From CAVPDE01 sp964580575 (GTDB lineage: Bacteria > Desulfobacterota > DSM-4660 > Desulfatiglandales > HGW-15), in contig CAZOLJ010000031.1 of assembly GCA_964580575.1 (NCBI GenBank), positions 1 to 48,734 of the forward strand: a DNA stretch of 48,734 nt, written 5' to 3'. Of this stretch, positions 1-8,442 are shown piece after piece. Each line of letters starts with the position of its first letter. Positions within the stretch are counted from its first letter, which is position 1. Position numbers and translations under genes: made by a program. Below the pieces are notes generated by a model. The model saw only the letters and a program-made list of their open reading frames with translations, ran no database searches and had not been told where the DNA came from.

Positions 1-1329
1 AACCAGGGGGGAAAACAAACCCTTTGTGCAGTCAAGGGGAGTCCGCCCGAGGTCCTTTCCATGTGCTCATGGCAAATGAGGGGCGGGCAAAGGATTTCCA
101 TGACCGAGCAGGACAGGCTTCACATTGAAAGAGAAAATGACCGCATGGCGATCGGCGCCCTTCGAGTCCTGGGCGTGGCCTTTTCCCCAAACGGCACGAA
201 GAAGCAGGAGGACATGAATGGGGATCTCACCTGGCTCGGTCTTGTGGGAATGGCAGACCCTATCCGGGAAGGAGCGAGGGAGCTGATGGAGGTCTATCAC
301 AGGGCAGGCATCAACACGGTGATGATCACCGGGGATCAAAGCCCCACCGCCTTTACAGTGGCGAGGAATCTCAACCTCAGCGGAAGCGACCATCTGGAAA
401 TCCTTGACTCCTCTGAGCTGCGATCCATACCCCCTGAGGTGTTCCAGGCCCTTGCCCAGAAGGTGCACGTGTACTCCAGGGTCAGCCCCTCCAACAAACT
501 GCAGATCGTCCAGTCGCTTCAGAAGTCCGGGCAGGTGGTCGCCATGACCGGGGACGGCATCAATGACGGGCCTGCCCTCAAGGCGGCGGACATCGGCATT
601 GCCATGGGCCGGAGCGGAACTGACGTGGCCCGTGAAGTCGCCGACATCGTGCTCGAAGAAGACAACCTTGACACCCTGATCCTCGCCGTGCGCGACGGCC
701 GCACCACCTATCAGAACATCAGAAAATCAGTCCACTTCTTTCTCTCCACCAATTTCACCGAGCTCATGGTGATGTTTGCTGCTCTGGCTGCGGGCATCGG
801 CTTTCCGCTCAATGTCATGCAGCTCCTGTGGATCAACATCATGTCGGACATTTTCCCGGGCCTCGCTCTATCCGTGGAGGCGCCGGAAGCGGATGTGCTT
901 GAACAGCAGCCCAGGGACCCTCAGTCCCCACTCCTGTCCGCCGGAGACTACCGGAGAATGGTCACGGAGTCCGCGGTGATCAGTGCGAGCGCTCTCGGAG
1001 TTTACGGCTATGGGATTGCGCGCTATGGTTTGGGCGCCAGAGCAGGAACCCTGGCGTTTCACGGCCTGGTGGCCGGCCAGATTCTGCATGCCCTGAGCTG
1101 CCGCTCTGAGAAGAAGAGCCTCATCTCCGCCAATACGCCGCCTCCCAACAAATACCTCACTCTTGCCGTTGGCGGGTCCTTGGTTCTCCAAGCCCTGACA
1201 GCCATCATTCCAGGGCTGAGAAGTTTCCTTGGAATCGCGCCCATCGGTCTCGTGGATGCGGCCGTGGTGGGAGGGAGCGCGCTTCTGTCCCTTGCCGCCA
1301 ACGAAACGACTAAAACAACAGGCAGGTAA
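1..1329 (+). CDS. Cation-transporting P-type ATPase, 3' part (5' end outside window)
   Basis: The frame is open from base 1, so this is the C-terminal 442 residues of a larger pump. It begins in the nucleotide-binding domain at the KGSPPEVL motif, continues through the HAD P domain with TGDQ and GDGINDGPAL (about 553-582), and ends with the M5-M10 membrane segments. M6 carries the N-x3-D pair (N-I-M-S-D near 834-848) that binds cations in Ca2+-type P2 pumps. The phosphorylated DKTG Asp and M4 lie upstream. The protein is clearly paralogous to the complete ATPase at 37539-40472, which lacks this Asp. The MetK-like gene starts 4 bp after the stop, which suggests co-transcription. The ion cannot be deduced from the part visible. 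Confidence 0.93.
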   Translation, partial: NQGGKQTLCAVKGSPPEVLSMCSWQMRGGQRISMTEQDRLHIERENDRMAIGALRVLGVAFSPNGTKKQEDMNGDLTWLGLVGMADPIREGARELMEVYHRAGINTVMITGDQSPTAFTVARNLNLSGSDHLEILDSSELRSIPPEVFQALAQKVHVYSRVSPSNKLQIVQSLQKSGQVVAMTGDGINDGPALKAADIGIAMGRSGTDVAREVADIVLEEDNLDTLILAVRDGRTTYQNIRKSVHFFLSTNFTELMVMFAALAAGIGFPLNVMQLLWINIMSDIFPGLALSVEAPEADVLEQQPRDPQSPLLSAGDYRRMVTESAVISASALGVYGYGIARYGLGARAGTLAFHGLVAGQILHALSCRSEKKSLISANTPPPNKYLTLAVGGSLVLQALTAIIPGLRSFLGIAPIGLVDAAVVGGSALLSLAANETTKTTGR

Positions 1330-1333
1330 TTCT

Positions 1334-2527
1334 ATGAAAGATTTTATTTTTATCTCTGAAGCGGTCACGGAAGGTCATCCGGACAAGCTCTGCGACCAGA
1401 TCAGTGACGCGATCGTGGACCAGTTCCTGGTGCAGGACCCCTTTGCGCGGCTCCGCATCGAGTGCGCCGTCTCGAGCGCCATTGTATTCATTGCGGGCCA
1501 TTTTGCCACAAGCGGCAAGGTGGATCTCACCCATGTGGCGCGCAAGGTGATCAAGCGCATCGGCTATGACCAGCAGGATTTCAATTCCAAGACCTGCAGC
1601 ATCCTGACCGCGCCCCAGGGCAGCCCTCAGGATAAGTATTTTGTCTTTGACGAGCACGCTCTCTCCGATCCGGAGATCGAAAAGATTGCCCCCAAGAGCC
1701 AGGCAACCCTTTTCGGATTTGCCTGTGATCAAACCCCCAACTTGATGCCCTTACCCATTTGGCTGGCCCGCAGGCTCTGCAGGCAGCTGAGCGAGGCACG
1801 GCTCCAGCAGGTCCTCCCTTACCTTATGCCTGACGGCAAGGTGCAGGTCGGCGTGGAGTATAAAGACCGCAAACCTGTGCGTATTCACAGCATGACGATC
1901 ACGGCCAGCCAGAAAAGCGCTCGGGAACCAAACCTCAAGACTCTCCAGAATGACATCATGCAATCCGTCATCGAGCCGATCTTTGAAAAGCAAAAGATCA
2001 AGCCGGACAAGAACACCAGGATCTTCATCAATCCGGACGGGCCGTTTCTGGGCGGGCCTGTGTATCACTCAGGCTTGACCGGGCGAAAGAACGCTGTGGA
2101 CACTTATGGCGAGTATTGCCGGCACAGCGGCAATGCCCTGAGCGGCAAAGACCCGGCCCGCATCGACCGGGTGGGCGCCTATGCCGCGCGGTATGCGGCC
2201 AAGAACGTGGTTGTTGCAGGACTGGCGTCGGAATGCGAAGTCACCCTGAGCTACTCTATCGGCCTCTCCAGGCCTGTGAGCCTTCAGATCGAGACCTTTG
2301 GAACCGGGAAAATCTCTGAGACGGAGATCAGGGAGAAGGTGAAGAATATTTTTGACTTCCGGCTCGCTGCGATTCTGAGAGATTTGAATTTGCGGTATCT
2401 GCCGGGCCTCAGCACGGACGGGTTTTATCAAAAGCTGGCGGCCTACGGTCACATGGGCAGGATGGACATGGACCTTCCCTGGGAGAAGACGGACAAAGCG
2501 GAACAACTGCGGTCGAGCAAGCCCTAG
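1334..2527 (+). CDS. Divergent S-adenosylmethionine synthetase (MetK) paralogue
   Basis: The 397-residue protein spans the whole MetK fold. It keeps the N-terminal EGHPDK motif (His and Asp of the active site), the PDGK lysine, the GLTGRK loop, GKDP and the PWEKTD end. Three usually invariant positions differ: the GAGDQG loop reads APKSQA (catalytic Asp to Ser), the Asp before GLTGRK is His, and the GGEITT Glu is His. In E. coli MetK the corresponding Asp residues (D118, D238) are needed for full activity, so efficient AdoMet synthesis is doubtful. The ATG at 1334 is chosen because it gives the standard MetK N-terminus; longer in-frame starts run into the ATPase gene. Its stop shares a CTAG with the stop of the convergent arsC. 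It may be a paralogue with altered substrate or regulation. Confidence 0.85.
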   Translation: MKDFIFISEAVTEGHPDKLCDQISDAIVDQFLVQDPFARLRIECAVSSAIVFIAGHFATSGKVDLTHVARKVIKRIGYDQQDFNSKTCSILTAPQGSPQDKYFVFDEHALSDPEIEKIAPKSQATLFGFACDQTPNLMPLPIWLARRLCRQLSEARLQQVLPYLMPDGKVQVGVEYKDRKPVRIHSMTITASQKSAREPNLKTLQNDIMQSVIEPIFEKQKIKPDKNTRIFINPDGPFLGGPVYHSGLTGRKNAVDTYGEYCRHSGNALSGKDPARIDRVGAYAARYAAKNVVVAGLASECEVTLSYSIGLSRPVSLQIETFGTGKISETEIREKVKNIFDFRLAAILRDLNLRYLPGLSTDGFYQKLAAYGHMGRMDMDLPWEKTDKAEQLRSSKP

Positions 2528-2949
2528 ATTTCCCTGCTCCAGCGTTCGATCCGGGATTTTATTTCATCCCTGATTTTTCTCGTCTGCTCCAGTTTCTCCT
2601 CATGAGGGCCCTCCACCTTAGACGGATCCTGGAAAGGCCAGCTGTGCCTCTTGCCCAGACCCGGGAAAATTGGGCACTGTTCCTCGGTGCTCTTATCGCA
2701 GACAAAGATCACATGATGATACAGACGGCCCTGCTTGTAGAAATCGAGCACGCTGTTGGGTTTCTTGTTGGATAAATCGAAGCCGATCTCCTTCATCACC
2801 TCGACAACCAGAGGATTGATATCGCGCGGTTCCAGACCCGCGCTCTCCGCCTCGAATCGCCCCTGGCCGAGATTGTTCAGAAAGGTCTCGGCCATCTGGC
2901 TTCTGGCCGAATTGTGGGTGCACACAAAGAGGACTCGAATCTTTTCCAT
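2524..2949 (-). CDS. arsC: Arsenate reductase, thioredoxin-coupled (low-molecular-weight phosphatase fold)
   Basis: The 141-residue cytosolic protein begins with the P-loop C-T-H-N-S-A-R (CX5R) of LMW protein tyrosine phosphatases. It carries two further cysteines in VCDKSTEEQC, which form the disulphide relay of thioredoxin-linked ArsC, and a WPFQDP general-acid loop. It reduces arsenate to arsenite. The ATG at 2949 gives the standard MEKIRVLFVC start; an in-frame TTG ten codons earlier is less likely. No ars repressor or efflux gene is next to it. Arsenate enters cells through phosphate transporters, so arsC fits a phosphate-stress neighbourhood. An LMW tyrosine phosphatase is the alternative, but the Cys triad favours ArsC. 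Confidence 0.9.
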   Translation of the reverse strand: MEKIRVLFVCTHNSARSQMAETFLNNLGQGRFEAESAGLEPRDINPLVVEVMKEIGFDLSNKKPNSVLDFYKQGRLYHHVIFVCDKSTEEQCPIFPGLGKRHSWPFQDPSKVEGPHEEKLEQTRKIRDEIKSRIERWSREI

Positions 2950-3030
2950 AGCGATCACCAAGGGAAGGATGATTGTCAAAAGGGAACCGGCAGAACGAAG
3001 ATAAAGCAGAAGAAAGAGCGAGTCAACCCG

Positions 3031-3402
3031 CTAGATGAGGGCGGTCAAGAAGGATAGGCCGGTATTCTCCAGCGCTTTTCCGACAGCCCATCCGAAAAGG
3101 GCCTTGCCGATGACCTCTTGATGCCTTGAGAGAGTGCTGGAATCCTTATCCTGGGAAGACACGACTCCGGATTTATCCAAATAGCCGTGATCTTCAAGCG
3201 CTTCCAGGAGTTCCTCGGAGTCCACCGCATCCCGGTCAAAGAGGACCAGAACGCTCCCGGTAACCGAATTCACTGATGACCTCTGCACACCGTTCACTTT
3301 ATCGAGCAGCATCTGGACCTTCTCTGCCTGTTCAGGACTTGATCTGAGACTTGGAATCTTGACTCTCAATCTTCCTGGTACCTGGTGGACATAGTAATTC
3401 AT
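3031..3402 (-). CDS. HMA2-domain small protein
   Basis: The 123-residue protein has an N-terminal ferredoxin-like domain (residues 3-60, starting YYVHQVPGRLRVKIPS) of the heavy-metal-associated-like HMA2 type, without the metal-binding CxxC. A linker leads to a glycine-rich hydrophobic tail (ALFGWAVGKALENTG) that could associate with membrane. The domain closely resembles the N-terminus of the P-type ATPase at 37539 (VHQLRGRVRFRV). The start ATG overlaps the stop of the upstream zinc-ribbon gene as ATGA, and an AGGAGG lies 12 nt upstream, so the two genes are translationally coupled. A regulatory or accessory role for the pump is inferred from the shared domain and is unproven. Confidence 0.8.
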   Translation of the reverse strand: MNYYVHQVPGRLRVKIPSLRSSPEQAEKVQMLLDKVNGVQRSSVNSVTGSVLVLFDRDAVDSEELLEALEDHGYLDKSGVVSSQDKDSSTLSRHQEVIGKALFGWAVGKALENTGLSFLTALI

Positions 3403-3722
3403 CAGCGGGATTCTCCTCCTTTTTCCAGTTTCACGAATGTCCTGCATGAGGGATAGTCCATGCATCTGAACCGCATCGCCGTTTTCTCTCTATGGTATAT
3501 GTGCATCCTCTTTCCGCAAACCGGGCAAAGAGGCCTCTTGTCCTGCTCCAGGGTGAACCTGGCTCCTAGACTGAATTGTTTGTTGCACACCAGGCAAAGA
3601 TACCTGGTTCTTCCGGTATGTGTTTTTCCATATTTGTAGAAGACATCCGATCCGCATGCCGGGCATTTCGGGTTTGATTCCGTGTCTCGAGTCGATTGAA
3701 CGCTGGACGCTGGTAGCATCAT
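3402..3722 (-). CDS. Double zinc-ribbon protein, first gene of the HMA2 operon
   Basis: The 106-residue protein has two four-Cys zinc ribbons: CPACGSDVFYKYG...CLVCNKQF (about 20-50) and CPVCGKRMHIYH...CMDYPSC (about 66-97). The first resembles the zinc-binding head of IS1-type InsA proteins (G-x-T-R-Y-x-C-x-x-C), which could lead to annotation as a transposase. No catalytic DDE domain or terminal repeats are present, and the gene is coupled to an HMA2 gene, so it looks like a resident DNA-binding or adaptor protein. An 11-bp-periodic PHO-box-like array lies about 80 bp upstream (3804-3840). Confidence 0.72.
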   Translation of the reverse strand: MMLPASSVQSTRDTESNPKCPACGSDVFYKYGKTHTGRTRYLCLVCNKQFSLGARFTLEQDKRPLCPVCGKRMHIYHREKTAMRFRCMDYPSCRTFVKLEKGGESR

Positions 3723-3803
3723 GAACCGGCCTTATCCAACTCATGGCTGCGGCATAAAACTTCACACCGATATCTTGAATGGGTAAATTCTTATCGCTTT
3801 GTG

Positions 3804-3840
3804 TTAGTTTTTTATTAGGGAACCGTTAAATTCATGTTTG
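3804..3840 (-). promoter_or_regulatory. PHO-box-like array upstream of the zinc-ribbon/HMA2 operon
   Basis: On the plus strand TTAG, TTAG, TTAA and TTTG start at 3804, 3815, 3826 and 3837, exactly 11 bp apart. In gene direction this is CAAA-N7-TTAA-N7-CTAA-N7-CTAA, followed after 11 nt by AAGAAT (a -10 match at 4 of 6). The layout matches PhoB/PhoP direct-repeat operators; the regulator is inferred. Confidence 0.6.
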
Positions 3841-3860
3841 TTTTCAAATAAAACCTGTTC

Positions 3861-5162
3861 TTACAGCAACTTTGCAGCAAGTTCCGCCACCCTGGAGCGT
3901 TCTCCTTTGGTCAGCATGACATGGCCTGAGATCTTCTCGGCCTTGAGCTTTTCCACCAGATAGGTGAGGCCGTTGGAGTCCGCATCCAGGTAAGGGTGGT
4001 CAATCTGCTCAGGGTCTCCGGTCAGGATCAGCTTGGTTCCCTCTCCGATGCGGGTGACAAGGGTTTTCACCATGTTGGGGGAGAGGTTCTGGGCCTCGTC
4101 GCAGAGGATGAATTGGTTGGGAATGCTCCTGCCCCTGATGTGGGTGAGGGTTTCCATTTCAATGGTGCCCCGCCTCAGGAAATCATCGACCAGGTGCTTG
4201 GAGTCGCTGCACCCCCTGAAGAGAAAATCCAGGTTGTCGTAAATGGGCTGCATCCAGGGCCTAAGCTTCTCCTCCTTGGTGCCGGGCAGGTATCCGAGAT
4301 CGTCTCCCATGGGCACCACGGGCCTCATAATCAAAAAGCGGTCATAGGTTCTCTCTTCGATGACCTTGTGCAGGCCCACGGCGAGAGCGAGCAGGGTCTT
4401 ACCCGTTCCTGCGCTTCCCACGAGGGTCACCAGGGGGATGGTGTCGTCCAGGAGCAGCTCCATGGCGAATTTCTGCTCCTTGTTGCGGCCGCTGATGCCC
4501 CAGGTAGCGGTCTCCCCGTTCCTCAGGGGGTGAAGGGTTTTGTTGAAATAGCGGCAGAGGGCCGACTGGGAGGGGTTTTCCGGATTTCTGAGAATGCAGA
4601 ACTCGTGAGGATTGGGGAGCGGCTCCTGATCCCAGTTCAGGGTGTTGCCGGCGTAGAAGGAGATCAGCGCTTCTCCGGGAACATAGAGCTCGCAGAATCC
4701 CTGGTAAAGCCCCTGATAGTCCACCTTGTCGCTGTGAAGGTCTTCGGCTAGGATGCCCATCACGTCCGCTTTGATGCGGAGGTTCAAGTCCTTGGTCACC
4801 ACGATCACAGGGCCGGAGTTTTCTTTGCTCAGGTTGAGGGCGAGCGCGAGAATCCGGTTGTCCGGCTTTTGGGGGTCCAGGCCTTTGGGGAAAACGATGG
4901 CTTCCTGGTGGTTCAGTTCCACCATGAGCTCCCCGCCCTTGGGCAGCGCCACCCCCGAAGACAGGGGTCCCTCCACCCTCAGGGCGTCGAGGATCCTGGA
5001 AACCGAGCGCGCATTTCTTCCCACTTCATCCTGTCTTTTCTTCTGATTGTCTATCTCCTCGATGACGGCCAGGGGAATGACGACACGGTGCTCCTCAAAC
5101 ACGAAAAGGGCTCGCGGATCGTGCAATAGGACATTGGTGTCCAAAACATAGGTCTTGGGCAT
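3861..5162 (-). CDS. PhoH-family protein with N-terminal PIN domain (PhoH2/YlaK type)
   Basis: The 433-residue cytosolic protein joins a PIN nuclease domain (YVLDTNVLLHDP at the N-terminus, acidic residues through about 140) to a PhoH ATPase domain with Walker A GSAGTGKT (249-256) and Walker B ILCDEAQN (D355-E356). PIN-PhoH proteins are RNA helicase/ribonucleases, and the PhoH family is named for phosphate-starvation induction in E. coli. The ATG at 5162 has AGGAGCC just upstream. The gene follows the PHP-glycosyltransferase gene by 99 nt with a GC-rich hairpin between them, so it may be read partly from that operon. Confidence 0.93.
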   Translation of the reverse strand: MPKTYVLDTNVLLHDPRALFVFEEHRVVIPLAVIEEIDNQKKRQDEVGRNARSVSRILDALRVEGPLSSGVALPKGGELMVELNHQEAIVFPKGLDPQKPDNRILALALNLSKENSGPVIVVTKDLNLRIKADVMGILAEDLHSDKVDYQGLYQGFCELYVPGEALISFYAGNTLNWDQEPLPNPHEFCILRNPENPSQSALCRYFNKTLHPLRNGETATWGISGRNKEQKFAMELLLDDTIPLVTLVGSAGTGKTLLALAVGLHKVIEERTYDRFLIMRPVVPMGDDLGYLPGTKEEKLRPWMQPIYDNLDFLFRGCSDSKHLVDDFLRRGTIEMETLTHIRGRSIPNQFILCDEAQNLSPNMVKTLVTRIGEGTKLILTGDPEQIDHPYLDADSNGLTYLVEKLKAEKISGHVMLTKGERSRVAELAAKLL

Positions 5163-5189
5163 GGATCAGGCTCCTTGCTGGCAAAGGGC

Positions 5190-5236
5190 TTAGCGTCGAG
5201 CCCTTCGGCCGTGAGGCCGGGAAGGGCTGACTCGAT
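5190..5236 (-). terminator. GC-rich intercistronic hairpin between the PHP-GT gene and phoH
   Basis: AGCCCTTC and GAAGGGCT form the stem, with an inner GGCC/GGCC pair. No U-tract follows, so it is either a weak terminator or an mRNA-stabilising hairpin that sets phoH expression relative to the genes upstream. Confidence 0.4.
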
Positions 5237-5261
5237 AGGGATAGGAGGGAGTGTGCCGTCA

Positions 5262-7721
5262 TCAGATGGCAGCCTCCTTGTTCGGACTATCGGGCCGGGT
5301 GACGGGAGTCACCGAGCCGTAGGTGTCCCAGAGCTGAAGGAAGGCTGTTTCAAAAGAGCGGTTCTCCATGTATTCCCGGGCGTGGACCCTCATCCTCTCC
5401 CGCTGCGCCGGATCATCCACCAGGCTCACAAGAGTATCCAGGAGAGCCTCTTTTTCTTTTGACGGCACGATGAACCCGGTTTTTCCGGGCACCAGGTTCT
5501 CCCTGGGCCCCCCCTCATCCGTGACAATAACCGGGAGCCCTGAAGCCTGGGCTTCCAGCACCACGTTTCCAAAGGTGTCGGTCGTGGAGGGGAAGATGAA
5601 GATGTCGCTCGACGCATAGGCCTGGGCCAGGTCTTCGCCTGCCAGGAAACCTGTGAAGGTCACGGGGAGATCTTTCAACCTCGCTTTCATTTCTTCCAGA
5701 TAGGGACCCTCGCCCACCACGACCAGCCGGACATTGGGCCTCAAGGCCAGCAGTCTGCGGTAGATTCCTGCAAGCAGGGGCATGTTCTTCTCCTTTGAGA
5801 CTCTTCCGACGTAGAGCAGCTTGATCTCCTCCCCTGTCAAACCGTACCTTGATTTGAAAAAGCCGTTTCGTTTGCTTGGATGAAAGCGGTTGACGTCAAT
5901 GCCGCGGGAATAGAACCGGATTTTGTCTTTTTGGATGCCCTTGCGGCAGAGCTCTTCCCCTGTGGCCTCCGAAGGCACATACACCACATCCATCTGGTTG
6001 TAGTACCACACGGTGTATTTCCACATGAGGTCTGCAACTCCGGCATCATCGGTGAGCAGGTCCGCATACTGGGGCAAGGCGGTGTGGTAGGTCCCGTAAA
6101 GCGGAAGTTTCAGGATGCGCGCGATCGCAAGAGCCGCAAGCCCGAGGGGTCCCGGGGTCGCAGATCGAATGTGCGTAAACCCCTGCTCATAGCAGTAGTC
6201 GAGCATTTTGAGGAGCGGCGGGTAGCAGAGCTTCATGTCCGGGTATTCCGGCAGATCAAAGTCGCCGATGGGCGCAAAGTCGACCACGCCCGGCATCTCC
6301 GTCTCACAGCCGCAGGTGATCATGGTCAGTTGTTTGCCGTTCCTGAGGGCCGTTTGCGCCTCCATCTGCAGGGTCTTGGCCACGCCGTTCACGTCGTGAA
6401 AGGTGTCCGTGAAATGAGCGACCTTGATCTTTGCTTCTTGCAAAGAACTGCCTTTGTTGTCGAAACGCTTTCGGTATTTTTCGCAGAATCGGCGATCCCT
6501 TGAAAAGAAGGTGTACCCCACGAAACAGGGAGACAGCATGGCATAGAGGGAGGCGGCCGAACCGATGGTCTGGAACACATCGAAGAGATTGGCCCCTGAG
6601 AGATTCTTGAGCGCGGAGTTTGCAAATTGCCCCAGGATCTTCTCCGAGATCTGGTCTACAAAATGGAACCAGATGCTCTCATTCTTCCATGCATGTCCGG
6701 CCGTGGCTTCCACCATCTCGTGAATGGCCGGATCTTCAGTGATGATTTCCGCCGCCTCCTTCTGGATGATGTCTTTCATGTCGGCCGGCGTCGATTTGAG
6801 GAGTTGACTGCAGCGGCGGTGCGCGATGAGATTGCGCAGGCGCCCCATGAGGCCTCTTTCTTCGCCTGCAAAGGGGACCAGTGCACGATCGGCGAATCGC
6901 AGCAGCAGATCCTTGCTCACGTACCGATCCAGATCGAACTTGCTTTTGTAGAACTGATAGGCCACGCTGTAAATCGTTTGAGCCATCGCCTTGGGGTTGG
7001 AAGCCGGGCCTCCGACCTTGGCCTTTCCCTGCTGGATCCCCTGAAGAAAGGTTTCCACGGACGATGCCTCCTCCACCTCTGTGTAAACGGCGGCAACGCG
7101 AACCGAGGAGTGGTCGTCGGAGCCCCGAGTCAAGTTCTTTTTCCACGGGTCTGTGCCCATGGGCGCCAAGTCGTACTTGTCCGACAGGAACTCGATGTCC
7201 TTGGCCGTGAGGTTTTCCAGGATCTCCCGAAGCAGTTGATTCTGGTAGTCGTCGCGCGATCCGTTGAGTTCGAAATTCTTGAAGAGGAGGAGGGCCCGGT
7301 CAAGGTGTGTGTAAGTGAGCCGCTCGTTGACCGCGTAGAAGGGGTGGGCCAGGGCATGAACGACCCGCTGCTTATTGAGGTATCGGACCAGGTCGAAGAT
7401 GCTCTCCCTCAGCCTCGTAATGTCTTCGTGCTGTTTTTCGGAAACGTTCCAGGCCAGGACATGAAACTTGCATCGATCTTCCGGAAAATAGGCCGTGATT
7501 TCCTCGCTCACAAAGACGTCTTTCAGATGGGCAATCTCCAGGGCTCCGGATATAGAATTGTGGTCCGTGATCGTTACAAGGCCCATGCCTCGCTCACGGG
7601 CAAGCCTGTAGAGGGTCATGGGCTCGGTGTAGCTCTCGGCGCAGCCGATTTTTCTCAACAGCCATTCCGAGGGTCTCTTGGAATGCGCAGAGTGAACATG
7701 TAAGTCCGCTTTTAGGGACAT
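5262..7721 (-). CDS. PHP-domain / GT4 glycosyltransferase fusion
   Basis: The 819-residue protein has an N-terminal PHP phosphoesterase domain with its metal-binding motifs (DLHVHSAHS, TITDHNS, HALAHPF, GSDDHSS). A helical middle region of about 150 residues follows, then from about residue 430 a GT-B glycosyltransferase (HFTDTFHDVNGVAKT, donor-site VGRVSKEKN, and D-x7-E in TDTFGNVVLEAQASG). The GT half resembles GT4 lipid glycosyltransferases of the SQD2/MgtA kind, which make glycolipids that replace phospholipids. ATG 7721 is chosen because AAGGAG stands 10 nt upstream; an in-frame TTG 24 bp earlier overlaps psd. It lies 16 bp after psd in one operon behind a PHO-box-like array. The acceptor and the role of the PHP domain are unknown. 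Confidence 0.9.
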   Translation of the reverse strand: MSLKADLHVHSAHSKRPSEWLLRKIGCAESYTEPMTLYRLARERGMGLVTITDHNSISGALEIAHLKDVFVSEEITAYFPEDRCKFHVLAWNVSEKQHEDITRLRESIFDLVRYLNKQRVVHALAHPFYAVNERLTYTHLDRALLLFKNFELNGSRDDYQNQLLREILENLTAKDIEFLSDKYDLAPMGTDPWKKNLTRGSDDHSSVRVAAVYTEVEEASSVETFLQGIQQGKAKVGGPASNPKAMAQTIYSVAYQFYKSKFDLDRYVSKDLLLRFADRALVPFAGEERGLMGRLRNLIAHRRCSQLLKSTPADMKDIIQKEAAEIITEDPAIHEMVEATAGHAWKNESIWFHFVDQISEKILGQFANSALKNLSGANLFDVFQTIGSAASLYAMLSPCFVGYTFFSRDRRFCEKYRKRFDNKGSSLQEAKIKVAHFTDTFHDVNGVAKTLQMEAQTALRNGKQLTMITCGCETEMPGVVDFAPIGDFDLPEYPDMKLCYPPLLKMLDYCYEQGFTHIRSATPGPLGLAALAIARILKLPLYGTYHTALPQYADLLTDDAGVADLMWKYTVWYYNQMDVVYVPSEATGEELCRKGIQKDKIRFYSRGIDVNRFHPSKRNGFFKSRYGLTGEEIKLLYVGRVSKEKNMPLLAGIYRRLLALRPNVRLVVVGEGPYLEEMKARLKDLPVTFTGFLAGEDLAQAYASSDIFIFPSTTDTFGNVVLEAQASGLPVIVTDEGGPRENLVPGKTGFIVPSKEKEALLDTLVSLVDDPAQRERMRVHAREYMENRSFETAFLQLWDTYGSVTPVTRPDSPNKEAAI

Positions 7722-7737
7722 AGCCTTTCTTCTCCTT

Positions 7738-8442
7738 TTACTCAATCAATATGCTCTGTCCGGCGTACACACGGTCGCCGGGTTTGACTTTTATGAACAT
7801 GGCTTCTTTCCACGTGACCACCAGATCCACCTGGGACCCGACCCGGATCATTCCGAACACCTGCCCCTGTTCTACACGGTGACCGGTTTCAACCCAGGAC
7901 TCGATGCCCCTGACGCTTCCCCCTGCAATCTGCACGACGTAACAGGAGAGGGGATATCCTTTGAAGAGCCCGCTGATTTGGGTCACGGTGCGCTCGTTGT
8001 GGATCAGGTGCGAGCTGTGCTCATAGATCGGGTGACGCCTCAAGATCGATCGCCAGTGCATGGATCCCATGTGGTGGTTCTTGAGCACCGCCGGGTGGTG
8101 ATGGATGAATTCCACCTGCCCGGACATGGGCGCCCTGTTGAAGTGCACATCAAAGGGGCTCATAAAGACCCCGATGAGCGCTTTCATTTCACTCAGGTCT
8201 TCCTTCACGATGTCTGCAACGGACAGGGCCCTGTTGTTTTTGATCGAGATGACCGGCGCATTCGCAGGCACCCGCTCCACGTAAACTACGGTTCCGTCTG
8301 CAGGGCTCACAATGTGCTCGCCCGGAGGAACCCGCCGAGGAGGGTTCCTGAAAAACCATACATGACGCCAGAAGAAATAGGATAGGAGGAGGAGAAAAAC
8401 GATGAGGAAAAGAGGGATCGTTAGCGTTCCAAATATTTCCAT
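7738..8442 (-). CDS. psd: Phosphatidylserine decarboxylase proenzyme
   Basis: The 234-residue membrane-associated enzyme makes phosphatidylethanolamine. It has an N-terminal hydrophobic segment (6-25), then FFRNPPRRVPP, VSPADGTVV (46-54) and MSPFDVHFNRAP (94-105). The C-terminal RVGSQVD provides the Gly202-Ser203 bond that is cleaved to form the pyruvoyl group, as in the short PSD class. Its start overlaps the end of the upstream methyltransferase by 22 nt and its stop is 16 nt before the PHP-GT start. Grouping a PE-forming enzyme with a methyltransferase and a glycosyltransferase suggests membrane-lipid remodelling. No phosphatidylserine synthase is adjacent. Confidence 0.93.
   Translation of the reverse strand: MEIFGTLTIPLFLIVFLLLLSYFFWRHVWFFRNPPRRVPPGEHIVSPADGTVVYVERVPANAPVISIKNNRALSVADIVKEDLSEMKALIGVFMSPFDVHFNRAPMSGQVEFIHHHPAVLKNHHMGSMHWRSILRRHPIYEHSSHLIHNERTVTQISGLFKGYPLSCYVVQIAGGSVRGIESWVETGHRVEQGQVFGMIRVGSQVDLVVTWKEAMFIKVKPGDRVYAGQSILIE

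Noticed and set aside
3402..3722. Zinc-ribbon gene as an IS1-like transposase
   Set aside because: Only the zinc head is similar; no catalytic domain or terminal repeats, and the gene is coupled to HMA2.
6627..7703. 358-codon plus-strand frame opposite the PHP-GT gene
   Set aside because: Antisense shadow of strongly conserved PHP motifs; no Shine-Dalgarno or domain.
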